Positions 34,726 through 47,544 of a stretch of 64,000 nt of DNA are shown in pieces. Position 1 is the stretch's first letter. Each line of letters opens with the position of its first letter. Both the position numbers and the translations under genes were made by a program. The notes beneath the pieces were generated by a model. It searched no databases. It had not been told where the DNA came from and saw nothing but the letters and a program-made list of their open reading frames with translations. The stretch spans positions 1,370,001 through 1,434,000 of the forward strand of contig CAXKWD010000010.1 in assembly GCA_964059195.1 (NCBI GenBank), given 5' to 3'. Source of the stretch: Ectobius pallidus. Its lineage: Eukaryota; Arthropoda; Insecta; Blattodea; Ectobiidae.

Positions 34726-37150
34726 GAATGTATTTATCTTCTAGATAGCGTAACATAGTGTATCTGTGTCTTACAGAATTAAACGAGTCTGGAGAGTAAT
34801 TGCGAGGAAATTTGAATTGATCACAGACATTTCGAAACAAGTTCATCCATTCAAACTTAATCCAAGAAAACAGAGAACGGATATAAGAAATAGTTTTCCT
34901 AATGGAACCATTAAAAAATTAGTAGACGTTGGAAGTTTAGGAAAAATGCCTACATTGTCTGAATGTGAATATTTAAAGACTTGTAGGAGATGTGTCTGAT
35001 TCATGGCTTTTTTTTTCTTCCTTTTTAGCCATTTGTGCCTTTTGCTTTTATATGTACATATTTGCCCTTTTAAACATATTTGAGGACCCTCTTAATAGTA
35101 TGCAAACATTTCTTAGTTAGAAACTAAGAATTGACATTAAGTTTTTATTTTTATTTTTTATTATTCTCTAATTTAGTTTAGTATGATGTGCAACCACATT
35201 ATTTTCTACTCCCAAAAATTTGTTTTCTTATTTAATTATCCTGCTTTGATGAAAAGAGCCTGAGGAGCCCAATATAAAAATAAAATGTTATCTCATTTTA
35301 ATAGCCGGGCATTATACTAGATTTAACATTTTAATAACAATACAATGATGTGTTTTCTTATAGAATAATTATAATTTTGAAATTAAAGGCCCTTATCAAA
35401 AAACTTAATTTTTCAACTGTTGCCCTTTTCCCATCCAAATGGCTTCATGACATTAGTTTTATTTTATTTTGTCAATTTCAAACTTCTAAATGAAACAAAT
35501 CTTTGTGGAAAGGTATCTTTAATTTTGCTGTGATTGTGAATACTGTTTGATACATTTCAGGCGTAGGTTTTATTTTTATTGCGTGATCTTTATTTGTAAC
35601 TTACAATAAATTATTTATAGTGAGTATAATTGACAAGTTTTTATAACAATGTCCATAAACTAAAATACTGATCATAGTCAATGCTAAAACTGTACGAATG
35701 TATTATAAAAACGACAGAATATAGTTTTCGAAAATGTGTTACGGACAAACGATATAATAGGCATAGTAAAAGGCAGGCTATTACATTAGGCCTACTTTAA
35801 TATAAGATAAAAATGCATAGAGATACATTAAATTATGTAGGCTCACAAATCATTTTCGTTAAAAAATAGACCTATATTACTGTAATTTAAGTTAGTAGCG
35901 TTTATAGTTTCAGAAACTGGGGAACGGCTTTGTAAATATAAGTAATACAATTTATTTACAATCATTTTTCGATTTAGTGAAATTTGCTTTTATTATGCTG
36001 TTTATGCCTGATATATTATGCTTAGCCTCCATATGCCACATGGCTTATACGTATATACCTGGAGATGATGGAATCCCTGAGTATTGGTTGAATGAAGTCA
36101 AATGGGAGTACTCCAAGAAAACGTGATCGCGAACAGTCTTGAATAAGTTACCTTAAATTCCAGCAGGATTCGCATCCGATCGTTCAATACAAGCGCTCCA
36201 AGACTGCTCCATAATCATTGACGCTATGGAAAAGTGAAGTCAGATTTGAGCTGTGTATTTAAAAATGTAAGAAGTATTGAATTAAGAAAAATATACACAC
36301 AAACTTATAGATGGCTAAATTAACTTCCAAGCGCACTGACTCAGTGCACTCAATTTACAAGTTTCAGAAAAATGATTGACACCCGAAAAAGCAAAATGCT
36401 AAAATTTAATTATTCGAGTGCACTTGTGTTATGAGATCTATTTTGCTTATATGACTTTTTTGTGCAATATAATTTCAGTGTTGTTTATTGCCCAATTTTT
36501 TTATGTTTTTCTGATTTTTAAGGCACCTGAAATAATATTTTTAGTGCCTTAAAGTCCAGTGCCTATATACCATAAAATGCTCCTGTATTTAAAAGAAGAA
36601 TGAGTTTTAATTTTAATAGTAGTCATACTTGATACTGAAGTGATATTATTTTAGTATTCATTATCAGTTGCGACTCGTGGTTTAAAACAAGGGTGTGCTG
36701 CAGATACCATTTCACAGGCCTACATTTAAAATAATGAAAATATTAGCCTACTTATATTTTATTAAAGAGGGCGTAAATATTATTTATGTAGCCTTTTAAA
36801 ATGAAAAGTTCAATTATTAAGATGAGTTTGTGTAATTTTTCCCTCACTAGTTCTTCATCTAACTTTCTAGTTAAGAGCCGCCAATAACATTTTTCAAAAA
36901 ATCAAGAAGAAACGTTCTGCTGATTTTTTAATTTTATTTATTTAATACTGTAATACTTATTGTCCTGGATTCCTATCGGAGGCCTCTATATGCATTGTAC
37001 AATTTGAAACTTGCTAATTTATAATTACATAGGTTATCTAAATTAATTATAACTTAATCTAAATAATATATAAATAATGAGAGAGAAAAAAGTTTAACAA
37101 TTTAAGAAGAAAAACGAAACATTGATAACTTAATAAATACTAACTAGACC
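34726..37150. other. No recognised gene
   Basis: AT-rich. The basic 77-codon frame 34766-34999 has no motif. TAGGCCTA-type palindromes are scattered through it. Confidence 0.35.
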
Positions 37151-39680
37151 TACACTAACTACAGTAGGCTACGTGTCGAATCCTGGGTTTTTGTGGATTT
37201 GTGATTATGAATGGGAGGTCGCGCCTAAGCATACCACACCTTTCACAGATACAGTACACTCCCGCGTCCTCATCACCATCTCATCATCAACCAGGTGAGT
37301 ATTATACCAGTCGTCACGGGAATCCTTAGTCTGGAAGCCATACTTCAGGCATCGGCGTCGACCGGTAGGTCATCCTGGCACCACGAAGTCATATCCGGGT
37401 GTTTTTGTCTTTTATTTGTAATTTGTCTACCGTCATGTATCCTTGTGTATCTTATATCATACGTCTTATTGCTTTTGTCCGGGTCTGCTATTTGTATAAT
37501 CTTCTCTTGCTTTCTGGGAAACTCTATTTGCTGCTTCATCAACAAATTCTACGAGTAGGGGTCACTTATTATGTTACCTACTGTATTAGCCTACCTTGAA
37601 GAAGTATCTGGTTGGTCTGCCTCAACTGAGTAGTGTTTTGGCAATCCCAAACCACCTGAGTACCTGTTCCTCCACACGAGCATGAGGTAGAGTCCGCAAT
37701 CCTCTTTTCCTTTAAGTAAACCGTATAGGGTCCTTGGCCCATCAGATAGTGGATCAAACCTTACGACGGTTGTAGATGTCGCAGTTCTAGTCTTATATCG
37801 TAAGTCCTAGTCCTATGTTGCTTTTTTCCCTCCTGGTTTGCCACATATCCAGTATCACATTCTTGACATCCCTTGTTGTTTCAACTCGAGTGTCAAGTAA
37901 GAACTCTCGCGAGCCTGTAATCTCATTTTAACTCAGAATGTAGCTGCTCTTTGCCTTATAGAGAGATGAAGTGGTATGACCCCAAGGACTGTGGTTAACG
38001 CATCAGTCGCCGTTCTGTAAGCTCCTGTTAGTCGTAGAAGGATTCCCCTCTGAAGACTACGGAGCTTCGCAGCTAGCTTGATGTTAATTTTTAAACCGAC
38101 ATCCCCAATTCCTGTACCATATCCCACTATTGATGGCAGTATGCCTCATGATACACTTTCATTACCCTTGGGGAAGAGTAAACCTGTTCATTCCAAGATT
38201 GATGAATTTGTCCATCAGTCTATTGACTTTTGCACTTACTCTTTCAATATGGGGCATGAAAGTAAACTTTTCGTCCAGGTCAATCCCTAGGTATCTCATC
38301 GTTTTGCTTCTTCTTATGCTTTATCCATTTATCTTGAGCGTTGGGTTACATAGAAACTTCCCTTTAAGCAAAAGATAAGTTGTATTTGGTGGCGCCAGTT
38401 TTAATTTTACTTCTGCACACCAGTTACCTAAGTATTTCTGGAGTCCAATTTGTTCTACACTCCAATTTTCGTCTTGAGTCTGCCTCAAACACCAAAAGTA
38501 AGTCGTCTGCGAAAGCTACCAATCCAAGTGGGTCGTTTGATTCTTCTAGTCGTAAGATTCCATGTTCCATTCCCACATCCCAGAAAATAGGGCCACAAGC
38601 AGATCCTTGTGGGCACCTTTCGCTGAATTTTTTCACGGTTCTGTTACCTTGGCTCTCAATCATGGCAAAACTTTCTTGGCGGTAGTCCTTGAAGGTGTTG
38701 TGTAATTCTGCCAGGCTTTTAAGTTCCCTCAGGCGTCCAAATAAGGCCGGCCACCAAAGGTTGTCAAATTCCCCTGAGATATCTACGAAAACTCCTACAA
38801 GATATTTCCCCCTTGCAGATTCTATCAATCTAATTGCTCGATCAATAGCATCTACAGGAGATTTCCCGGTTCTGAAATCATATTGATGAGGATGCTTTCC
38901 CATTTCCTGTCTATGTCTTTGTAATCTATGGCAAAGTATTTTTCAAAAACGTTACCCGGTATATTGAGCAGACAGATAGGTCTATATATTGATGAGGATA
39001 CTTTCCCATTTCCTGTCTATGTCTTTGTAATCTATGGCAAAGTATTTTTCAAACACGTTACCCAGTATATTGAGCAAACAGATAGGTCTATGGGATTTTG
39101 GTGGTTGTGGATCTTTATCCTCCCCTTTATGTAGAATAATTACCTGACTTTGTTTCCATATGTTCGGAAATTTTCCTTCTCTCAAGCATTCGTTCATCAG
39201 CTTAGCCGCAAAAGGTGAAATCTGTTGACAAATATGGTGAAGAATTTCTGATTTTATTCCACCAGGACCTGGTGCTTTTTGTCTTTTCAGCGTTTTGATG
39301 GTCGTATCTATTTCCTCTGGTATTATAGACTCAAAAATATGATCAGTATGGTAAGGTTTATTCAGTCCACTCCTTAGAAAAGTGTGTCCAGGATCATCAC
39401 CGTGAGTGCAGTCATCCGGAAGCAAGACATTGAAATGGAGTTCACTGGATTTCTTTTAACTTGTAGTGAGAGAACCATCACTCTTGAATAGTGTCGAAAA
39501 TATGGTAGGAGGTCTAATTTTAGCAGCAGCAATTTTGAAAAGGATTCCCTAGGGATTTGCAGAAAGCTGTTCGTGTACAAACCTCTCCCATCTCCTTTGT
39601 TTCAGCTGTCGGAGTTCATCTTGAAATTTCTGTTTTTTCTTCCTATATACGTGTAGGAGCATCACACCCGCAGATCAATC
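37150..39680 (-). pseudogene. R1-clade LINE ORF2 fragment (RT to C-terminal zinc knuckle)
   Basis: Reading down the minus strand from ~39680, an endonuclease-RT linker comes first (the IAAAKIRPP region near 39520). RT blocks follow: TIKTLKRQKAPGPGG, SQVIILHKGEDKDP and RPICLLNILGNVFEK, then FRTGKSPVDAIDRAI, CPQGSACGPIFWDV and the catalytic AFADDLLL (38491-38517). Next is LRSLQRGILLRLTGAYRT and a C-terminal cysteine cluster (SCSCGG...WDC near 37660-37690). The QGSACGP and FADD blocks are diagnostic of R1/TRAS-type LINEs. Stops and frameshifts are many, the endonuclease is missing, and a 106-bp duplication breaks the frame. R1-type elements often target rDNA or telomeric repeats; none flanks this copy. 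Confidence 0.8.
38881..39092 (-). repeat. 106-bp tandem duplication inside the R1-like LINE
   Basis: Units 38881-38986 and 38987-39092 are nearly identical, both beginning TATTGATGAGGAT and ending AGATAGGTCTAT. Since 106 is not a multiple of three, it shifts the reading frame between the finger and palm blocks of the RT. Confidence 0.9.
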
Positions 39681-39689
39681 TGTTATCAT

Positions 39690-40369
39690 ACACTTTCATA
39701 TTAAATTTCCTCTTATACTATCTTTTTTGTCGCCATCTATTGTCTTGTGACTTATCTAAATTTGGAGTGTCAACCTAACTCTTTTAGCCTACTTTCTCCT
39801 CCAAAGATCTATTTGAAATAGACTCTTCAATAGATCATCTACAGCATTCGCCATGTTGCTTTCACAAAATAATACAGGCACTTTCAACAACAACAAAAAT
39901 CCACCGCAGGATGCCACACCAGTCTACAATCAATGCTAGGCTCATAGTGGGTTGTGGCTGCATGAATCTTAGCACAAGCGCAGCTGGCAGGCAGGAAAAG
40001 CATCAAGTCTCTGAGTGGGATCGTAGATGCTGAAACCAATTCAGAACACGATACTATAGTTTCTAGTTTTCCCGGAGAGAGCGCTACAAAATATATGTTC
40101 ATCCTTACTGTTTGCATAACAGATCGCATTCGAAAAGGGCTGTCATACTAAACCGATCGAGCGACAGGAATCAACCGACCGATATAACGCACCAATAGAC
40201 AGCAGTGGTACCAGTCACATAGCATCGATAGCCAGCAATCAAGAAATGAACGTGAGGGATCAATTGGTCTGTGAAATCAAATCTGTTCGTTTTTCAGGCT
40301 ACAGTCGTTGGCAAATGGCGGGTGAAGAAGATGGCAGCACTCCGAAGCTTCGTAATCACTTGAATTTCA
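39690..40369. other. No recognised gene
   Basis: No motif-bearing frame. Confidence 0.35.
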
Positions 40370-40488
40370 GAATTGATGCTGGAAGATTTAACTTACTCAA
40401 TAATGCCATTTTAGGTTCACATTTGAATGAAATAGAACTTCACAAAACGATTAATACACTTAAAACTATATATTCTTATGTAATCTAA
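40246..40488 (+). other. Unrecognised 80-codon open frame overlapping a repeat
   Basis: It starts at an ATG and reads through WQMAGEEDGSTPKLRNHLNF. The second half lies in the dispersed repeat 40370-40640, so it may be transposon-derived. No family is recognised. Confidence 0.25.
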
Positions 40489-40640
40489 TTGTATAAATAC
40501 AAAATAATATACAATGCAATCTAGTTGTCTCACCTAGCGGTGGCCGATCGAGCTGCAACAAACAGAGTTATTCGCTCAACGAGCGAAATTTTACTGCATT
40601 CTTCCCGATAGCAGTTCGGCGGTGGTTGATCGATAACGCT
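40370..40640. repeat. Dispersed repeat, copy 2 (pair with 34415-34725)
   Basis: It shares CTTATGTAATCTAATTG and CGAAATTTTACTGCATTCTT plus CCCGATAGCA with the copy near 34.6 kb. GATCGAGC/GATCGAT motifs surround it (40155, 40547, 40629, 40710). Confidence 0.6.
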
Positions 40641-42039
40641 GGATGGTTGGTATGACAAGGAACAGAAATGTAGTCATGAGCGCTCCATGGCAGTTGATTG
40701 GTCTTCATCGATCGATGCTCTACGTGACAGGCCGCGAGGAGAATTAGCGTAATTTAAGTGCAAACTTAACAGTGTGTTGTAGCACATTAGCACTCCGGCC
40801 ACCCCATTTAATATAGGATTTCGAAAAACTGATATACTCGTAGAACTTGATGTTTCTTACGGAATATGATATTTTTAGGGAATGTGGGTTAAGCTGTACT
40901 CATTCCTAATGTATTAATTCGTTTATGTTTATTTTTTCTCTTTTGTAAATCTTGCTTCAGGGCTCTCAACCATTTATAATTTTAGACAGTAAAGAAATTA
41001 TTCAGTAATTCTCAACGTCGTTGCTTATGAAGTTTCGAGATTTTAGTAGAGATAAGTTAAAAAAAAGTATAAAAGCATGTAAGAGGAGTTGTAAAGCAAG
41101 ATCAAGGCGAAAACGGAATAAAATAGTTCAACAGAACAGCTATCTCTTTTTCTGACTGCCCCTTTACTTTTAAGGTTATTTTCTGTACACTGTCAGAATT
41201 GAAGACTACAAACTTTATCGTAAATGAATGCTGAACATCTTCTGGGCTGTATCCCGTGCTGAAGGATGTATGTATCACCAAAGGACTCTATCCTAGCTGG
41301 GGGGGGGGCTTCTTCGGTGGCTGCTTTTTCTCTCACTTTGAAGTCTGAAAATGGCGCCTATACTATATGATTTTCCGAATTAATCTATTGGAGTAATTAT
41401 AACCAGGTGCCTTTTCCTCAACAACTAATACTTTTATAGTCATGAATTAATTATTTTTCAATGGGTCCTGCTATCAAACAATTACCTCAGTAAATTGTTT
41501 TCATGGTTCAAGATACTTTTCTCCACGAGTGGACTTATCTCTTGTTAACATATTTTATTACCGAGTTCTTCGTAATTTTATGTGAAACTCTGATGTAAGC
41601 TTTTAACTCAATTTCTCTTTAAATGATAAGGGCTTCTTTTACACGACGTTAACGAGCTTCAGACGCCTTATTGATAATGGGTTCTCTTCATGTCATTACT
41701 TACAAAATAATAACCGGATAATTATGTAAGTTTAATCTTGTGTTAAATATTATAACCCTGTAACCCTATCACAGGGAGATGTATGAAGGAGAACTTGAGA
41801 AAAAATAATTCTGCTGAAGGTCTTTCTCTACTTCCAAGACACGCTGATGTAGTTTACGCCTTCTTCTCTTTAAAGGAGAGAGACATAAGAGAGACTAAGC
41901 GCGAATCTCTTAAAACTGTCCCCAACTGCACTGTCTATACTGTATATTATTACAATAATTAATATATTTATTTTTAATTATTGATTTTGTTTTTATTATT
42001 TTATTGTAGTAAATTACTGTCGCTATTGCTGTTATTGCT
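40641..42039. other. No gene seen
   Basis: It includes a ten-G run at ~41300. No motif-bearing frame. Confidence 0.35.
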
Positions 42040-42412
42040 GGTGGGCGGGAAAATGTCTGTCCGTCTGTCTGTGTGTCCGCATGTTTGTACGCGCGATAAT
42101 TCAAATACACTTTATCGGATTTTCGTGAAGCTTGGTATATGCATTATAACCATATGGGAAGAAGCCTACTGATTTTGGAACAAATCGGTTGACCGGTACC
42201 AGAGTAACGACTAATAAAAGTCACATGCTTTTTAAATGGGAAATAATCACTATACTACAAAGCCGCGTTGCTAAACACTGAGGGCCTTGACTACAATGCA
42301 GTCGAATGTAACTTCTTGTCTTCATAGGCCTATCATAATTGCAATTGTCACTGATTAAACGAAAGCATTCTAACACTTTGTTATATCGGTTTACCTGATT
42401 TCATTAAAAATT
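42040..42412 (+). mobile_element. Helentron/HINE-like repeat, copy c (left-truncated)
   Basis: It starts inside the GTCTGTCCG-rich block (42054), has a single tandem-type unit (AATTCAAATACAC ... GGTTGACCGGTACC), a different middle, and the conserved right end (TATCGGTTTACCTGAT at ~42384). The reduction from five units to one suggests unit-number variation within the family. Confidence 0.65.
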
Positions 42413-42414
42413 GT

Positions 42415-42529
42415 TAATATTCTTGCTATTATTATTGTTGTCATTGCTGTCGCTGTTACCATTGTCGCCGTTATCATCATTGTTATCATCATCATCGTCG
42501 TCGTGATTGTAATCATTAGTGTCATTAAA

Positions 42530-42596
<67 letters not shown>

Positions 42597-42726
42597 GCAG
42601 TAGTAGTAGTAATAGTCCTGGTGATTATGATATTATTGGTGGTATTATTATTGGTGGTAGTATTATTATTGGTGGTATTAATATTATTGACGGTGATAAT
42701 ATCATTAATATATTATTATTGGTGGT

Positions 42727-42768
<42 letters not shown>

Positions 42769-42880
42769 GGTAGTGGTATTATTATTATTATTGGTGGGGG
42801 TGATATTATTATTATTACTGGTGGTATTATAATTATTACTATCGGTATTGTTATTAATATTAATAGTGGTATTATTATTA

Positions 42881-42930
<50 letters not shown>

Positions 42931-43491
42931 GGTTTAATTATTATTATTATTGGTGGTATGATTATTATGGGTGGTGGAATTATTGTTATTATAAATGGTG
43001 GTATTATTCTAATTATTGATGGTAGTACTATTGTTATTGGTGATGGCATTGTTATTGTTGGTGCTATTGTTATTGATGGTGGCATTCTTATTGGCAGTGG
43101 CATTGTTATTGGTGGTGATATTGTTATTGGTGGTGGCATTGTTATTGGCGGTGGCATTGTTATTGTGATGATATTGTTATTGGTGGTGGCATTTTTATTG
43201 GTGGTGGCATTTTTATTGGTGGTGGCATTGTTATTGGTGGTGGCATTGTTACTTTTGGTGGTGGTATTGTTATTTTTGGTGGTGGTATTGTTATTTTTGG
43301 TGGTCATATTGCTATTTTTGATAGTGGTATTGGTAATTTTGGTGGTGGTATTGTTATTTTTGATGGTGGTATTGTTATTTTTGATGGTGGTATTGTTATT
43401 TTTGGTGGTGGTGTTATTTTTGGTGTTGTTATTGGTGGTGGTGATGTTGTTATTGATGGTGGTGGTGTTGTTATTGGTGGTAGTATTATTG

Positions 43492-43526
<35 letters not shown>

Positions 43527-43582
43527 GTTATTATTATTATTATTATTAGTAGTAGTAGTAGTAGTAGTGGTAGTAGTAGTAT

Positions 43583-43626
<44 letters not shown>

Positions 43627-43668
43627 GTAGTAGTAGTGGTGGTGGTGGTGGTGGTAGTAGTAGTAGTA

Positions 43669-43726
<58 letters not shown>

Positions 43727-43746
43727 TAGTAGTAGTAGTAGTAGTG

Positions 43747-43780
<34 letters not shown>

Positions 43781-43795
43781 CAGCAGCCTTGAGTT
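42415..43795. repeat. 1.4-kb trinucleotide-repeat field (ATT, GGT/ATTGGT, AGT)
   Basis: Successive domains are interrupted GTT/ATC repeats, a long ATT run (42525-42595), mixed ATT-GGTGGT segments with a ~15-24-bp higher-order period (GGTGGTATTATTATT, GGTGGCATTGTTATT) to ~43490, another ATT run (43494-43550) and an AGT field (43548-43780) ending in AGCAGC. The long poly-Ile/Val/Leu and poly-Tyr frames here are by-products of the repeats, not genes. Confidence 0.95.
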
Positions 43796-46210
43796 TTCAC
43801 TGCTGAGTGGATAGTATTTTGTAGTTTCTGTCAGGCCCTTGCTGGCCAGGGGGGACAGTGGGATATGTACGCACCTGACCTCTATCCTTTACGATCCTAA
43901 AAAAATATGGTATTTGTAACCAAATTGTTATATACAAAAAATTAAGGTTAACATTCTCATTTGACTCTTAGTTTAAAGAACGCGTCTACATTACCCTAAA
44001 ATAATGTGCAATATTTGTAACCGTGGACTGTGAAATCGAATTTTTTGCTATTTAAGTATAACAACGTAATTTTTACGCCCTTGAAAGGGAAAAGAAACTG
44101 TAGGGCCTACGCTCTTCATAAATAGCTGACAAATTAGTGTAAAGTTTTTCCCTATTGGCCCAACTATTTTATCACTATCTCTTTATATTTACAAGTCTTT
44201 GCGATTACAAAAGTATTGCACATGGTTTGTAATATGAACCAAGACCAGGTTATTAGTATTTTCAATAGGATTTAGAATGAAGGATCTGACCCATATCTAA
44301 TTCAAATACTGTTGACTTGGACCATGGTAAGTTTAATTTTAAAATGAATTGTCATAGTTCCGTTTGTTGGGTACTTAACGCTTCATAATTTTTGTACAAA
44401 AATACTTTTAAGTACAGTACCATAGAAGTATTATCCCTGTTATCGTGGGGGATTTTACATACCACTCAGATGGCAGACCCCTCCTCCCCCTCCCACGGTG
44501 TGTTGCGCCCTTTTGAGTCATACATCCAGCGCCCTCGTAAAGGATCTAGCATGGGCCTGGTTGCTGTTGCAGTTGTCCACTTCAGTATTATTTGTTGAAG
44601 TTTCTCCATTTTGTCTGCTATCTCCCTCGAGTGATATCTATTCCGTCCATGGGTTACTTTATCTGTTATCAGTTCTCCTCGATATGTGACCTGTCTATGA
44701 CCACTTTAGAAGTTTTAATCTGTATATTCTATCAGTGATTACCTTACGGGAATAACAATTAATTTCAAATATTGAACCTCATAATACTGTATATAATCTA
44801 TCTATTGATGGGATCATAACCATGGGAGTGACAAATACACCATGATTATGATAAGGAACCATATAAAATACTATCAAACAATAAGAGTAAAGTAACAAAA
44901 TATCATTAAGAAATCATAAGTAATAAATACCAAGCAGTTGATAGCTACCACATAATAAATAAGTAATATTCCAATATATTTAACAGAATAAATAAGTAAT
45001 ATTTCAATATATTTGAGAACTTGTAAAACTTAATATTTTCAACTAGAGTTACTCAGACAGAATTCGCTGAAACTCAACAATACAAGTACAACTTTACCAT
45101 TCATTCACTATGGGGGGCTGGAGACAGGCATTGTTGAAAACTGCACAGCTATTGAAGTAAAAACTGGAAGAATAGAGATTATAGTTAGTGAAAAGGGAGT
45201 TCCGAGTAAACTGCTTGGGAAATAAATGTTGTATAGGAGTTCTGAGAAGCCGCTGCCAATAACAGGAAATGTGTAAACTGGGAAATGAAACTCAACACGT
45301 GGACTAGCGTACTGATGCTAAAAATGAAAGAACCAATAAGAAAACATTTCTTATTGGAAAAGACTCTAAAATGCTATAACCTTAGTTGTAATTTGTTGCA
45401 TGAGAAAGTGGGGATAGATGCGTAGGAACGAAGGAACATGTATCGAACGCTATGCAAGGTAATCACTTCCATGGGGGTGAAGGCTTGATACGAAAAATGG
45501 AAACACGGGCAGTAGTTTACCAGGCAGGTTCTAGGAGCGCTGATCGTTCAAATGTAGATCACTGATTGGCTCTCGCATCTGCGAATGAATGAAGCCCATT
45601 TCAGAAGTTTGGAAACTAAAAGTTAACGGAATTTTTCAACGTGTCTGCTGATCTCAAGTAAGTGTATTTTCAGATTGAATATTTATTGTTAGAAGTGTAT
45701 TTTCAGATTGAATATTTATTTTTCGAAATTTTGCCTAATAAACGTTTGTTTAATGAACGTTACTCCCAAACAACTGAAACTACCAGATAATGATCCGAAT
45801 TCTATGGTTGTGTGTGGAAGTTTATATGATCTTATATGTGTTTACAGAACCCTAATCAGCTTGTGCTACAGACCTCTAACGTGTTCTATTTATCATCAAC
45901 ACAGGATCTACAGGACGAGATAGCCTATCTACATCTACAACATCTGTCTCTAGACGCACAATCCTGATTTTGAATGATGGAGGTAATATTAACAGTTTTC
46001 AATATGAAAATGGCCACATTTGAGGTTATAAAATTCTTAGTAACATGTAAAATTCATATAGCCCATAAATTGAGTTTGATCCTATAAATATTAGGAAAAA
46101 AACCATGAAGAAATAGGCAATATTAGGCCCTTATATTTGGCATAGTGTATAGGCCTACTGGTTACTCACAAAAATGATCAGATTTAAACAATAAAATTAT
46201 AGGCTACATA
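43796..46210. other. No gene seen
   Basis: AT-rich. It contains a 33-bp tandem duplication at 45661-45721 (AGTGTATTTTCAGATTGAAT twice). No motif-bearing frame. Confidence 0.4.
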
Positions 46211-46214
46211 ATAG

Positions 46215-46725
46215 TACGTTTACATGCCAGTGTTGAAATAGTCATGTAAACACGGATTCAGTCCGGAATGAATTTTCGATCCGATCCTCTGCAAATGGAG
46301 GAACGGATCGGATTCAAATCGTATTCAATTCCATGTAAACGCTAGCGAACTCAATCCTGGTGCGCGCGCATACACTGGCATGGTGTTCGTCATTTTGTTC
46401 TGTCAGCTGATAGTCAATTTAATAAAAAAAACACTCCCTCACACTATAATATTAATTGTCATAATTTGTTTATGGTGACTAGAAATTATTTATAGAACAC
46501 ACTTTTTATTTATATTTTTAACCACGGAATAAGTGCGGCATTTGTTTAAACAGGTTAGCCACAACAATAGCCACACATAACCAAGTTAGCCAATAGTCCA
46601 ACAAATCTCAATCCACTCCTAGAACTTGCATGTAAACAGGGAACGTATTGAGTTGGGATCGGATTCAGATAGATTTCAATCCCACATGTAAACGTGGTGA
46701 TGGTTCCTATGTAAACAATACTTAG
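46215..46725. mobile_element. Possible MITE with repeated CATGTAAAC motifs
   Basis: GTTTACAT/ATGTAAAC occurs at both ends in inverted orientation (46219 and ~46708) and several times subterminally (46248, 46331, 46630, 46683). A central hairpin pairs CCGATCCTC with the GAGGAACGGATCGG region (46280-46315). The target duplication is not clear. Confidence 0.5.
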
Positions 46726-47070
46726 CGAAACAAGCTGGTCCCCTTTCCACAAGGCACTTGCCTGGCCGCTTCCCCGCAGCGCATGCCATCATGCCTGTAG
46801 CCAATGCTCAACCTCAACGCTGGTAATGCATAATTTAAATTGACATGTCGCCTAATATTTCACAATACAAAAATACCCTTGCACCATACATAATATTTCA
46901 CAATTATAACATTAAATATGGCTTAATTGATGCAGGAAAATTCCCTTGCCCCAGCACTACTCATTTCATAACTAACAAAATATCTCAAAATGATAAAAAC
47001 CGATTCTTGCATTAAAACTTATGAAATCCCCCCTATCATAACTCAAATATACGAAAGCTACCTTCATTGC
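46726..47070. other. No feature seen
   Basis: AT-rich non-coding sequence between a possible MITE and a SINE-like head. Confidence 0.3.
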
Positions 47071-47074
47071 TCAA

Positions 47075-47150
47075 CATTCACTCGTGGCGTAATGGTTAAG
47101 ACTCCCAGCTATATAATGCTAGGGGTCCCGAGTTCAAATCCTGATCAATC
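47075..47150 (+). pseudogene. tRNA-like head, probable SINE fragment
   Basis: TGGCGTAATGGTTAAGAC fits an A box and GAGTTCAAATCC a B box, ~55 bp apart. The arms do not fold into a full cloverleaf. The following GGTAGGTAGGGTGAAGAGG-type sequence may be the SINE body. Confidence 0.55.
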
Positions 47151-47544
47151 CAAAATTTACTAGTAGGAATAGGTCTCAAATAGGTAGGTAGGGTGAAGAG
47201 GAGGTGAGAGGAAGGAGACTGGAAAGGAAGAGAATAAAGAAGAATTAAATTATATTTTGTTTCATCAGTTGCGTAAGAGATGGCGCTACCGTCGCTGCTA
47301 GTAGGCCTAGTACAAATGCCGCCGCTAGGGGAGGGATTGAGAGTAGGAGTGGGGGACTCGGTTGTCGTAAAGTACCATTTTCCTGCCATCGTTGATTTAG
47401 GTCTACATTTTTTTTCTTTACATGGTGACTGGTGCCCCAAAAATTCTATGTTATCTTTGTTCTCATGTTGTCCAGTTTTCAGGATTTGTGTGTTAATATA
47501 TAGTTATTTGTGCTTTCAGATTCTTGAACAAAACCTGCGTGGGA

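Noticed and set aside
43618..43800. CRISPR-like array
   Set aside because: The regular AGT units have no unique spacers; it is a simple repeat in a eukaryotic genome.
42503..43806. Long open frames of poly-Ile, poly-Leu, poly-Val and poly-Tyr
   Set aside because: They are translations of trinucleotide repeats with no stop codons by composition; no unique protein sequence.
47075..47150. Functional tRNA gene
   Set aside because: A and B boxes are present but no complete cloverleaf; SINE-like context.
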